Assembly: GCA_030278895.1 (NCBI GenBank)
Contig: JARXKK010000021.1
Coordinates: 1 to 35,635, forward strand
From: Acidobacteriota bacterium
GTDB taxonomy: Bacteria > Acidobacteriota > Thermoanaerobaculia > UBA5066
Reading direction: 5' to 3'
DNA: 35,635 bases
Below the pieces are notes generated by a model. That model was not told where the DNA came from and searched no databases. It saw nothing but the letters and a program-made list of their open reading frames with translations. Positions within the stretch are counted from its first letter, which is position 1, and every line of letters starts with the position of its first letter. Of the stretch, positions 17,617 to 33,267 are shown piece after piece. A program made the translations under genes and the position numbers.

Positions 17617-19149
17617 TCAAATCTGGATCAGCGCGGCCTCGGCCGCGTCCTTCGTCTCCTTCGCCGGAGTCTTCTGCCGCCGGGCGGCCTGCCGAGCGAG
17701 GTCGCGCGCGGCGGCGCCGACGATCTCGAGAGCCTTCGCGAGGTCCGCGCCGGACCCGCGCGCGACGGAGATCCGGATCGCGGAGACGTCGGCCTGGTCG
17801 GGCTGGAAGTCGGCTCCCGCGGAGAGAAGAACGCCCTTCTCGCGCGCCGCCGCCGCGAGGGCGCGGCCCGAGACTCCGGGCGGAAGCTCCGCCCAGAGAA
17901 CGTAGCCGCCGGACGGCTTGAGGGCGCGCGTCCCGATCGGAAAGCGGCCGAGAATCGTCCTGTGCGCGAGGGCGAGGCGGTTCTTCAGCCGGCTCCTCAT
18001 GCGCGCGAGATGCCTGTCGTAGTCGCCCTGGACGAGAAAGAGGTTCACCGCCGCCTGCAGGACGGGGGGTGACGTCAACTCGCCGACGCGCTTGAGCGCC
18101 GCGAGCCGGTGCACGAATTCCCTGGGCCCCGAAATCCAGCCGACGCGCACGCCGGGGAAGAGCGCCTTCGAGATCGTGCCGAGGTGGATCACGTGCCCCG
18201 GCGCGAGCGCCGCGAACGGGGGCGGCAGCTCGCCCTCGACGAGAAGATCCGCGTCGAATGCATCCTCGACGAGAAGGACGCCCGCCGCCGCCGCGATCCG
18301 CGCGATCTCCGCGCGACGGGGGGCGGAAGAGAGGAGACCCGTCGGGTTCTGGAAATCCGGAATCGTGTAGACGAACTTTGGCTTTTCGACGAGGGCCCGC
18401 TCGAGGGCCGCGGGCACGAGGCCGTCCCCGTCGAGCGGGACGCCGAGGAGCCGCGCCCGATGCGCGCGCAGGAGCGACAGCGCCCCCGCGTACGACGGCG
18501 TCTCGACGACGACGGAGTCGCCTGGGTCCACGAGGGACCGGGTGATGAGATCGAGGCCCTGCTGGGCCCCGTTCACGATGAGAAGGGCGTCCGGGTCGGC
18601 CGGGATCCCGCGCTTCGCGAGGCGCGCGGCGAGGGTCTCGCGGAGAGGGCGGTAGCCGAAGGGGGAGCCGTAGGAGAGGAGCGATCCGTCGCGGGCCACG
18701 TCCGCGAGAAGCGCCGCGAAGGCGGCGGCCGGAAAGTCCCGCTCGTCCGGCGCGAGGCGCGAGAGGTCGTACGGCACCGCCACCGGCTCGACGGCCGGGG
18801 GCTCGGCGAGAATGCGCGTCAGAAGCGACGACGCAATGCGGTCCCACGCGGGCGCGGGGCCGAGGACGGGCCCGGCGCTCGAGCGGCGTGCCACGCGCGT
18901 GCCCCCGCCCTTGTTCGTCTCGACCCAACCTTCGCGCTTCAGGGTCTGAAGCGCCTGATGCACGGTCGCCCGGTTCACCTCCAGCGACCGGGCAAGATCG
19001 CGAGACGCCGGGAGCCGCTCACCCTCGACGTGCCGCCCCCGGCGGATATCGCGGATGATCGCGTCCGCGATCGTACGGTAAAGCGGAACCCGGGGCGCCG
19101 GGATCGCGGGCCGTTCGGCGTTAGCGGCGTTCGTCGCCATCCCTGGCAT
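17617..19149 (-). CDS. MocR/PdxR-type GntR-HTH/aminotransferase regulator
   Basis: N-terminal GntR wHTH ([64 protein letters not shown]) fused to a type I aminotransferase domain ([28 protein letters not shown]); just upstream of and co-directional with pdxS-pdxT. Confidence 0.93.
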   Translation of the reverse strand: MPGMATNAANAERPAIPAPRVPLYRTIADAIIRDIRRGRHVEGERLPASRDLARSLEVNRATVHQALQTLKREGWVETNKGGGTRVARRSSAGPVLGPAPAWDRIASSLLTRILAEPPAVEPVAVPYDLSRLAPDERDFPAAAFAALLADVARDGSLLSYGSPFGYRPLRETLAARLAKRGIPADPDALLIVNGAQQGLDLITRSLVDPGDSVVVETPSYAGALSLLRAHRARLLGVPLDGDGLVPAALERALVEKPKFVYTIPDFQNPTGLLSSAPRRAEIARIAAAAGVLLVEDAFDADLLVEGELPPPFAALAPGHVIHLGTISKALFPGVRVGWISGPREFVHRLAALKRVGELTSPPVLQAAVNLFLVQGDYDRHLARMRSRLKNRLALAHRTILGRFPIGTRALKPSGGYVLWAELPPGVSGRALAAAAREKGVLLSAGADFQPDQADVSAIRISVARGSGADLAKALEIVGAAARDLARQAARRQKTPAKETKDAAEAALIQI

Positions 19150-19157
19150 CTTCAGTC

Positions 19158-19204
19158 TTGGCCTAGACCAACGTCAACCTGAAAGCCGATTTGTGGCCAA
19201 CCAA
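19158..19204. promoter_or_regulatory. Putative regulator operator: two direct-repeat half sites, 33-bp centre spacing
   Basis: On the minus strand TTGGTTGGCCACAA (19204-19191) and TTGGTCTAGGCCAA (19171-19158), 9-55 bp upstream of the regulator start codon. Confidence 0.4.
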
Positions 19205-19245
19205 GGGTGTACCGAGACCGACCGGGCTCGCGCGGCCCTGTGACT

Positions 19246-19527
19246 CTATTCGCCGTGAGACAGGAGCGTCACGTAAGCGCGCTCCATTTCCTCAGCATAG
19301 AGGAGGTCCCACTCGCGCGACCCCTCGATGACGCGGCGCGCCTTCGCGAGCAGCTTCTTCTTCGTCTCGGCCGAGAGACGCTCGTTTTCCTTGTCCCATG
19401 CGAGCAGGCCCTGAAGCACGCGGCCGCGGACGAACTCGCGCTCGCCCGAGAGCGCGATCCCCGGCGTCTTCTTGAGTCGCTCCATCATGCGGTGGGAGAT
19501 GTCCACGGCCCGCTCACGCGAGATCAA
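19246..19527 (-). CDS. DUF507 family protein
   Basis: Ends RRVIEGSREWDLLYAEEMERAYVTLLSHGE, matching the DUF507 'IPEGSREWDILYRKYYEEE' signature; TTG start overlapping the preceding stop. Confidence 0.8.
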   Translation of the reverse strand: MISRERAVDISHRMMERLKKTPGIALSGEREFVRGRVLQGLLAWDKENERLSAETKKKLLAKARRVIEGSREWDLLYAEEMERAYVTLLSHGE

Positions 19528-20177
19528 TGAATCCTCCGCGGGCCGTCGGAGGGGGCGCTTCGAAGAGCCGCGACGCCCCGCGCCGTGAGGGGATGATCGA
19601 ACAGCCGGTCCAACACTGCGAACGGCAGCGTTGCGACATCCGCTCCCAAGGCCGCCGCGTCCAGGACGTGAATGGGGTTCTGGATTCCCTGCACCGAGAT
19701 CTGCGTCTCGAGGCCGTAGTTGTCGAAGACGCGCACGATGGACTCGACGACGTCCATGCCGATCTGGCCGGCGTCGTCGAGCTCGCCGACGGATGGCGAA
19801 ACGTAGGCGCTGCCGGAACGCGCGGCAAGAAGGGCCTGGGTCGCCGTGAAGACGAGCCCCACATCCGTGGCGATCTGCTCGTCGCCGAGGAGGCGCACGA
19901 CGCGGAGACCCTCCCGCGTCATCGGGACGCGCAGGACGACGTTCTTCCCGTGCTTGTGGAGTTCCCGGGCCTCTTTGTACATGGCTTTCGGATCGCCGGC
20001 CGCGAGCGTCGCGACGACCGGGCCATCTCCCACCTGCGCGAGATCGGCCAGGACGCGGCGGGCGTCGCGGCCCTTCATTTCCGCGGACTCGGGCCTGAGC
20101 AGGATCCCGTCCAGGAGGCCCCAGTCGCGCACGCGGCGGGCCTCTTCGATGTCGGCGGTGTCGAGGAAAAAACGCAT
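19524..20177 (-). CDS. Transaldolase / fructose-6-phosphate aldolase-like protein, Schiff-base Lys replaced by Arg
   Basis: MRFFLDTADIEEARRVRDWGLLDGILLRPES...EARELHKHGKNVVLRVPMTREGLRVVRLL...GLVFTATQALLAARSGSAYVSPSVGELDDAGQIGMDVVESIVRVFDNYG...GADVATLPFAVLDRLFDHPLTARGV. Confidence 0.9.
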   Translation of the reverse strand: MRFFLDTADIEEARRVRDWGLLDGILLRPESAEMKGRDARRVLADLAQVGDGPVVATLAAGDPKAMYKEARELHKHGKNVVLRVPMTREGLRVVRLLGDEQIATDVGLVFTATQALLAARSGSAYVSPSVGELDDAGQIGMDVVESIVRVFDNYGLETQISVQGIQNPIHVLDAAALGADVATLPFAVLDRLFDHPLTARGVAALRSAPSDGPRRIH

Positions 20178-20190
20178 CGGATCGCGGAGT

Positions 20191-27594
<7,404 letters not shown>

Positions 27595-27838
27595 GACTTC
27601 TCCTTATCTCCTCAATCCTATCATTTAGAGGTAGTCAAAAGTAGTAGAAGTAGTAGGGGGGGCCCAAAAGTGCATTAGGAGATAAAGATCTAAAAGGGAG
27701 ACATTTAGGACCGGCTCCGGGCTGTGGAACTCTGTCCCGAGGCCTGTGAAAAGAAAGGCCGACCGAGACGGTGGGGCGGACTTTTCCAACGGCGGCGAGA
27801 AGGGTCGCCCGGGCGGGGCGGAAAAGAGGTGGAAAAGG
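27595..27838. other. Putative chromosomal origin (oriC) in dnaN-dnaA intergenic region
   Basis: AT-richer than the surroundings; DnaA-trio array TAGTAGAAGTAGTAG (27642-27656), adjacent G/C cluster, near-consensus DnaA boxes at 27669-27677 (7/9), 27723-27731 (7/9), 27745-27753 (8/9) and 27828-27836 (8/9) against TTWTNCACA. Confidence 0.8.
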
Positions 27839-29152
27839 TCACCGAAACTGGGCCAGAAAACCCGCCAGGAGCCGGTCGAGCACGGGGTCCTCCTCGCGCA
27901 GCGCCGCGATCTTCCGGATGGCGTGCAGCGCCGTCGTGTGGTGTTTGTCGGAGAAAAGGCGGCCGATCTCGGGAAGAGACAGACCCGTGGCCTCCTTGAG
28001 GACGTACATCGTGACCTGTCGCGCGAAAACGATGGGGCCTCTCTTCGTGCGCGCGCGCAGCTCTGCGGGCTTGAGGCCATAGTGCGCGCCGACGAGCTTG
28101 AGGATCTCGGCCGGGGTCGTCGCGTGCTCCTCGGCGCGAAAGACGTCCTTCAGCGCCTCCCGGCCGAGGTCGAGCGAGATCGCCTCGCCCTTCAGGGAGG
28201 CGAACGCCACGACGCGGTTGAAATAACCCTCCAGCTCTCGGATCGACGATTTGATCTTGCCTGCCAGGAAGAACGCGACGTCGTCTTCGAGCACGACCTG
28301 GTTGGCCTCCGCCTTCTGGCGGAGGATCGCGACCTTCGTCTCGAAGTCGGGCAGCTGGATGTCCACGATGAGGCCGCCCTCGAATCTGCTCTTGAGTCGG
28401 TCCGTGAGGCCGGGAATCTCGCGTGGCGGGACGTCGGAGGAGAAGACGATCTGGTTGCCCTCGTCATAGAGCGCGTTGAACGTGTGGAAGAGCTCGTTTT
28501 CGGACGCTTCCTTCCCGACGACGAACTGAACGTCGTCGAGGAGCAGGATGTCCGCGGCGCGAAAGCGCTGGCGAAGGCTTTCCATCTTGTTGAACCGGAC
28601 CCCGAGGACGACTTCGTTCACGAAGTTCTCGGAGGTCAGGTAGACGACCTTCTCGCCCGGCCGCCGCGAAAGACGCCGATGGCCGATGGCCTGCATGAGG
28701 TGCGTCTTGCCGAGGCCGGTTCCTCCGCAGACGAACAGCGGGTTGTATTGCCGCGAGGTCTGGTCCGCCACGCGGAGCGCCGCCGCGTGCGCGAGGCGAT
28801 TGGACTCGCCGGTCACGAAGTGCTCGAACGTGTAGGCGGGGTTCAGGCCGCCCGCCCGGCGGCGGGGCTCCGCGGGCACTTTCTGGGGGTTCACGGCGGA
28901 ACGGTACTCCCCGTCGGCACCGAATCGGATCTCCCGGTTGCCGGCGCCCGCGAGGCGGGCCGCTTCGGCGATCTGTACGGCGTAGGCCTCTGGGATGTAG
29001 TCGACGAACAGCGGCGTCCGGACCTGCACGAAAATGGCTTCGGGGGTCTCGGACTTCTGCCGCGAATCCCGGAACCAAGAGTCGAACTCGCGCTCGTCCA
29101 CGCGCGTCTTCAGGTGCTCCAGGATCTTGGCCCAGGTCGATGTCTTTTCCAC
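27839..29152 (-). CDS. dnaA: Chromosomal replication initiator protein DnaA
   Basis: [19 protein letters not shown] (Walker A), [14 protein letters not shown] (Walker B), [40 protein letters not shown] (domain IV). GTG at 29152 has a GGAG SD; an upstream in-frame ATG at 29173 is the alternative. Confidence 0.98.
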   Translation of the reverse strand: MEKTSTWAKILEHLKTRVDEREFDSWFRDSRQKSETPEAIFVQVRTPLFVDYIPEAYAVQIAEAARLAGAGNREIRFGADGEYRSAVNPQKVPAEPRRRAGGLNPAYTFEHFVTGESNRLAHAAALRVADQTSRQYNPLFVCGGTGLGKTHLMQAIGHRRLSRRPGEKVVYLTSENFVNEVVLGVRFNKMESLRQRFRAADILLLDDVQFVVGKEASENELFHTFNALYDEGNQIVFSSDVPPREIPGLTDRLKSRFEGGLIVDIQLPDFETKVAILRQKAEANQVVLEDDVAFFLAGKIKSSIRELEGYFNRVVAFASLKGEAISLDLGREALKDVFRAEEHATTPAEILKLVGAHYGLKPAELRARTKRGPIVFARQVTMYVLKEATGLSLPEIGRLFSDKHHTTALHAIRKIAALREEDPVLDRLLAGFLAQFR

Positions 29153-29153
29153 A
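29145..29153 (+). promoter_or_regulatory. DnaA box, perfect TTTTCCACA
   Basis: Exact match to TTWTNCACA at the dnaA start. Confidence 0.7.
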
Positions 29154-29166
29154 GGATCTCCACCGC

Positions 29167-29175
29167 TGTGCATAT
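29167..29175 (-). promoter_or_regulatory. DnaA box-like ATATGCACA (8/9)
   Basis: One mismatch to TTWTNCACA, opposite orientation to the 29145 box. Confidence 0.5.
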
Positions 29176-29236
29176 CCGGCTTTGCGGAGGGAGGTGGATG
29201 GTATCAGTGCGCCCGCGGGGCGAAAAGGGGACCCGG

Positions 29237-29265
29237 TTGACAGGAAGCGCGCGACCCCCGAGAAT
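29237..29265 (+). promoter_or_regulatory. Sigma-70-like promoter for rpmH operon
   Basis: TTGACA (29237-29242), 17-bp spacer, GAGAAT (29260-29265); rpmH ATG at 29295 with GGAGG SD. Confidence 0.65.
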
Positions 29266-29294
29266 CCTCGTCCCCTTCGGAGGGATTCTTCACC

Positions 29295-29438
29295 ATGTCC
29301 AAGACCAAACGCACGTTTCAGCCCAACAACCGTCACCGGAGCAGGACCCACGGGTTCCTGGTCCGGATGAGAACCAAGTCGGGCCGTGCCGTTCTGGCCC
29401 GCCGCCGCGCGAAAGGGCGCAAGCGCATCTCCGCCTGA
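29295..29438 (+). CDS. rpmH: 50S ribosomal protein L34
   Basis: [47 protein letters not shown]; below the size cut of the ORF track. Confidence 0.98.
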   Translation: MSKTKRTFQPNNRHRSRTHGFLVRMRTKSGRAVLARRRAKGRKRISA

Positions 29439-29489
29439 GCGGAGGCGTCACCGGGCGGGCTGCGTCGCCGCGGCCCCCCGGCCGGTTCC

Positions 29490-29912
29490 ATGCACACACG
29501 GGCCAGCGCCGCGTCCGGTTCGCCGGGAAGAGAGACCTTCCCGCGGGAGCGCCGCATCGGGGCCCGCCGGGATTTTCGCGAGGCCTACGAGAGCGGCGCG
29601 AAACAGCACGGCCGGCTTGTGGTCGTCTTTGCGCGCCCGCGGCCCGAGGGTGGTTTCCGGCTCGGCATCACGGCGACCCGCAAGTCGGGCGGCGCTGTCC
29701 TGCGCAATCGCGCCCGCCGCCGCGTGCGCGAGATTTTCCGCCGGTGGCGGGCGGTCACGCCCGACGCGGCCCTGGACCTCGTCGTGAACGTCTCCGCGCG
29801 CGCCACCCGCGCGCCCTACGCCGCGCTTCAGGCCGAGATCACAGGACTTCTGGGGCGCGCGGCGGCCGCGGCGTCGAAACCGAGCGTGTCGAAAGCGGAA
29901 GTGTCGAGTTGA
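29490..29912 (+). CDS. rnpA: Ribonuclease P protein component
   Basis: [30 protein letters not shown]; position after rpmH. Confidence 0.92.
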   Translation: MHTRASAASGSPGRETFPRERRIGARRDFREAYESGAKQHGRLVVVFARPRPEGGFRLGITATRKSGGAVLRNRARRRVREIFRRWRAVTPDAALDLVVNVSARATRAPYAALQAEITGLLGRAAAAASKPSVSKAEVSS

Positions 29913-30145
29913 GCGGGACCCCGATTGCGGAAGCCCCGGCCCGTGTCGTCGCGGGAGTCTTCGGCGCCTACAAGCGTTTCGTATCGCCCCTGCTACCGCC
30001 GGCGTGCCGGTTTGCGCCCACGTGCTCGGAATACGCGCGCGAGGCCGTCACGCGCCACGGCGTCCGGCGGGGCCTCTCGCTCGCCGTGCGGCGACTCGCG
30101 CGGTGCCACCCGTTTCGCGCGGGCGGACCCGACCCCGTTCCCTGA
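29909..30145 (+). CDS. yidD: Membrane protein insertion efficiency factor YidD
   Basis: [62 protein letters not shown] start overlapping rnpA stop (TTGA). Confidence 0.95.
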   Translation: MSGTPIAEAPARVVAGVFGAYKRFVSPLLPPACRFAPTCSEYAREAVTRHGVRRGLSLAVRRLARCHPFRAGGPDPVP

Positions 30146-30163
30146 TTCGCCAGAGGAGAGCCC

Positions 30164-31855
30164 TTGGAAACGAAGCGTCTCGTCATTGCCTTCGCCCTTT
30201 CGGCCGCCGTACTGATCGGCTGGACGGTCGTTTTTCCCCCGCCGAAGCCGCCCCAACCGGCAGCAAAACCCGTCGCGAAAGCGGCCGCAAACAGCGCGGC
30301 GGCGCCCGCGACTTCCCCGCAGGCGGCGCCGGCCGCCTCCGCGCAATCGGCTGCGGCGGCCGCCGCGAGCCCGGCCACGCCCCGCGAACCCGTGTCGCCG
30401 GTTTTCGCGGAAGGGGAGGTAACGGTCGAGGTGAGAAGCCCGCTTTACACGGCGCGCCTCTCGAACGAGGGCGGCGTCCTGAAGTCGTTCGTCCTCACGC
30501 ACCACCGGGACGGCGCGGGAAAGGCGCTCGACCTCGTCCGCCAGGGAGCACCGTTTCCGGGCGCCACCCTCGCGCTGGATCCGGCGGATGCGTTCCTTGC
30601 CCGGGCCGCGAAGGCCCGGTTCGCCGTCGAGAAAGAGAGCGGAAACGGTGTCACGACCGTACGCTTTCGCTATCGCGAGGCGAGCGGAGAGGGCCTCAAA
30701 CGCGATTACGTGTTTCGCGACTCCTACGTCGTCGCCGTGAAGGCCGAGCGCGAGGGCGGCACGGGTCCGGTGGGCCTCGTCCTCGGGCCCGGCATCGGGA
30801 ACCCCTCGGGTGAAGAGCTCGCGAGCCGCTACACGAAGCCGGGCGCGACGATCACGCTGAGCGCGACGGCCTCGGTCGACCGCAAGGCGAAGGACGGACT
30901 GAAGGACGCCGAGGCCAAGGGCGCCGGGCTCGTCGCCGCAGGGCTCGAAGACAACTACTTTCTCACGGCGTTTCTTCCGTCCGGGAACGCGACCGTGGCG
31001 CTGCGGCCCGTGACGCTCGCGGGGGGGCCCACGGGAGAAGGCGGCAAGCTCGCGCCGCCGGAGGCCGAGAGCGAAGTCGTCCTGTCGGCGCCGGGCGCCC
31101 TCTCGACGGACGTCTTCATCGGCCCGAAGGAGCTCGACGTTCTGGAGAAGACGCGGCCCGGCATGGACCGCCTCATCGACTACGGGTGGTACGCCATCCT
31201 GGTGAAGCCGCTCCTGTGGGGACTCAAGGCGATCCACAAGGTCGTCGGCAACTGGGGTGTCGCCATTCTCCTCATCACGGTCGTGATCAAGGTTCTCCTG
31301 TATCCGCTCACGCACAAGCAGCTGGTCTCGATGAAGAAGATGAGCGTGCTGCAGCCGAAAGTGGAGACGATCCGCCAGAAGTGGTCGGGCAAGATCAAGC
31401 AGGATCCGCAGGCCCGCGTGAAGATGAACGAAGAGATGATGGCGCTCTACAAGCAGGAGGGCGTCAACCCCGCGGGCGGCTGCCTGCCGCTCCTCCTGCA
31501 GATGCCCATTCTCGTGGCGTTCTACAACCTGCTCGCGCACTCGATCGAGCTTCGCCACGCGCCCTTCATGCTCTGGATCACCGACCTCTCGTCGAAGGAC
31601 CCCTACTACGTCACCCCGATCCTGATGACGGCCACCATGTGGCTCCAGCAGCAGATGACCCCGACGGGCGGGGATCCCACGATGCGGCGCGTGCAGAACA
31701 TCATGCCGCTCGTCATGGGGTTCCTGTTCAAGGACGTTCCGTCCGGCCTCGTCCTCTATTGGCTCATGCAGAACATCCTCACGATCGGGCAGCAGATGCT
31801 CCTCAACAAATTCACCGACCTCGGCCCGACCTCGATGAAGCCGAAGGCCGCCTGA
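30164..31855 (+). CDS. yidC: Membrane protein insertase YidC
   Basis: N-terminal TM METKRLVIAFALSAAVLIGWTVVF; Ala/Pro-rich linker; C-terminal GNWGVAILLITVVIKVLLYPLTHKQLVSMKKMSVLQPKVETIRQKW...NPAGGCLPLLLQMPILVAFYNLL. Confidence 0.97.
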   Translation: METKRLVIAFALSAAVLIGWTVVFPPPKPPQPAAKPVAKAAANSAAAPATSPQAAPAASAQSAAAAAASPATPREPVSPVFAEGEVTVEVRSPLYTARLSNEGGVLKSFVLTHHRDGAGKALDLVRQGAPFPGATLALDPADAFLARAAKARFAVEKESGNGVTTVRFRYREASGEGLKRDYVFRDSYVVAVKAEREGGTGPVGLVLGPGIGNPSGEELASRYTKPGATITLSATASVDRKAKDGLKDAEAKGAGLVAAGLEDNYFLTAFLPSGNATVALRPVTLAGGPTGEGGKLAPPEAESEVVLSAPGALSTDVFIGPKELDVLEKTRPGMDRLIDYGWYAILVKPLLWGLKAIHKVVGNWGVAILLITVVIKVLLYPLTHKQLVSMKKMSVLQPKVETIRQKWSGKIKQDPQARVKMNEEMMALYKQEGVNPAGGCLPLLLQMPILVAFYNLLAHSIELRHAPFMLWITDLSSKDPYYVTPILMTATMWLQQQMTPTGGDPTMRRVQNIMPLVMGFLFKDVPSGLVLYWLMQNILTIGQQMLLNKFTDLGPTSMKPKAA

Positions 31856-31880
31856 CGCCCCGCGGGGCGGACGTTTTTCC

Positions 31881-33257
31881 ATGGCGCGCCTCGTGGCGGA
31901 CCCCGACCGCGAGGGCGACGTGCTCGTCGCCCCCGCGACGCCGCCGGGCATCTCGGCGCTCGCCGTCGTCCGGCTGACCGGCCCGGCGGGCGCGACCCGC
32001 CGGGTCGCGCGGCAAATTGCGCGGCGCCTTCCCGAAGAGCCGCGCCCGCGCGAGGCGGCGCTGCATCTTCTGGTCGGAGAGGACGGTCGGCCGCTCGACC
32101 GTGCGCTCGTCCTCTTCTTTCCGGCCCCGCATTCGGCGACGGGAGAAGAAGTCGTCGAGTTCCTGTGTCACGGATCCCCCGCAATCGTGGGGGGACTTCT
32201 CGCCGCGGCGCGTGCTGCGGGGGCACGGCCGGCCAAGCGGGGCGAGTTCACGCGGCGCGCCCTCGCGAACGGGAAGCTGGACCTGGCCGAGGCCGAAGGG
32301 GTCGCCGCGCTCGCGGCGGCGGAGAACCGGGGCGCGGCGAGGCGCGCGTTGTCTCTCGTGGAGGGGGACCTGTCCCGCCGCGTTCTCGCGGCGAAAGAGG
32401 CGATCCTCGACGTTCTCGCCGGCCTCGAGGCCGGACTGGACTTCGCCGAGGACGTGGAGGCCGCGGACCTCCTCGCGGCGGGCGCCGCGCTCGATGCTGC
32501 CGCGGGGGAAGTCGAGGCCCTGGCCGCTACGGCGGCCCGGGGGGGCGCGCGCGACCGGCGTAAGGTGGTTGCGATTCTCGGCCGGCCGAACGCGGGGAAG
32601 TCGACGCTCTTCAACGCTCTCGTCGGGCGCGACCGGGCCATCGTGACGGCCGTTCCGGGGACGACACGCGACGCCATCGCGGACACGTGCGAGATCGGCG
32701 GGGAGACGGTGACGCTGCTCGACACGGCGGGCCTCCGGGCGACGGAGGACGAAGTCGAGAAGATCGGCGTCGCGGTGGCCGAGCGCGCGGGCGAGGGCGC
32801 GGACCTCGTTCTTTACGCGATCGACGCCACGCGAGGCCTGTCCGAGGAGGACGAAGATTTTCTTAGAAGGGGAAGAGGTGAGGGGACGTTGCTCGTCAGG
32901 ACGAAGACGGATCTTGTCGGGGCTTCTTCTCTTTCTTCTTCTCCCGCAATCGAGCTCTCCGTCTCCGCCCTCATCGGCGCCGGTCTCGAAGCGCTTCGCG
33001 CACAGATGGCCGAGCGCCTCTCTCTCGTCGAGGCGGACGGCGAGCTGCTCGTCCTCGAACGGCATCGCGAGGCGCTCGCGTCCGCGGCGGCGTTCCTCCG
33101 CGACGCGGCGGACCTGGCCCGGCGTGTGCCCGGCGAACCCGAGCTCGTCGCGGCGCGCGTTCGCGAAGCCCTGGCGGCGCTCGGGGCGATCACGGGCGAA
33201 ACGGCGACCGAGGAGCTCCTGGACCGCATCTTCGCGGCGTTCTGCGTGGGCAAGTAG
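31881..33257 (+). CDS. mnmE: tRNA modification GTPase MnmE
   Basis: ISALAVVRLTGP; GRPNAGKSTLFNALVGRDRAIVTAVPGTTRDAI; C-terminal FCVGK. Confidence 0.97.
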   Translation: MARLVADPDREGDVLVAPATPPGISALAVVRLTGPAGATRRVARQIARRLPEEPRPREAALHLLVGEDGRPLDRALVLFFPAPHSATGEEVVEFLCHGSPAIVGGLLAAARAAGARPAKRGEFTRRALANGKLDLAEAEGVAALAAAENRGAARRALSLVEGDLSRRVLAAKEAILDVLAGLEAGLDFAEDVEAADLLAAGAALDAAAGEVEALAATAARGGARDRRKVVAILGRPNAGKSTLFNALVGRDRAIVTAVPGTTRDAIADTCEIGGETVTLLDTAGLRATEDEVEKIGVAVAERAGEGADLVLYAIDATRGLSEEDEDFLRRGRGEGTLLVRTKTDLVGASSLSSSPAIELSVSALIGAGLEALRAQMAERLSLVEADGELLVLERHREALASAAAFLRDAADLARRVPGEPELVAARVREALAALGAITGETATEELLDRIFAAFCVGK

Positions 33258-33267
33258 AGTGGCCGGG

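Noticed and set aside
29262-29289. Possible rpmH leader hairpin GAATCC...GGATTC covering the SD
   Set aside because: The left arm overlaps the predicted -10 element, so it would not be in the transcript.
27746-30145. 799-aa plus-strand ORF spanning dnaA antisense to yidD
   Set aside because: Only the last 78 codons (yidD) are real; the rest is antisense to dnaA or out of frame with rpmH/rnpA.
32860-32930. MnmE G4 motif TKTD instead of NKxD
   Set aside because: Conservative variation compatible with GTP binding; not strong enough as a finding.
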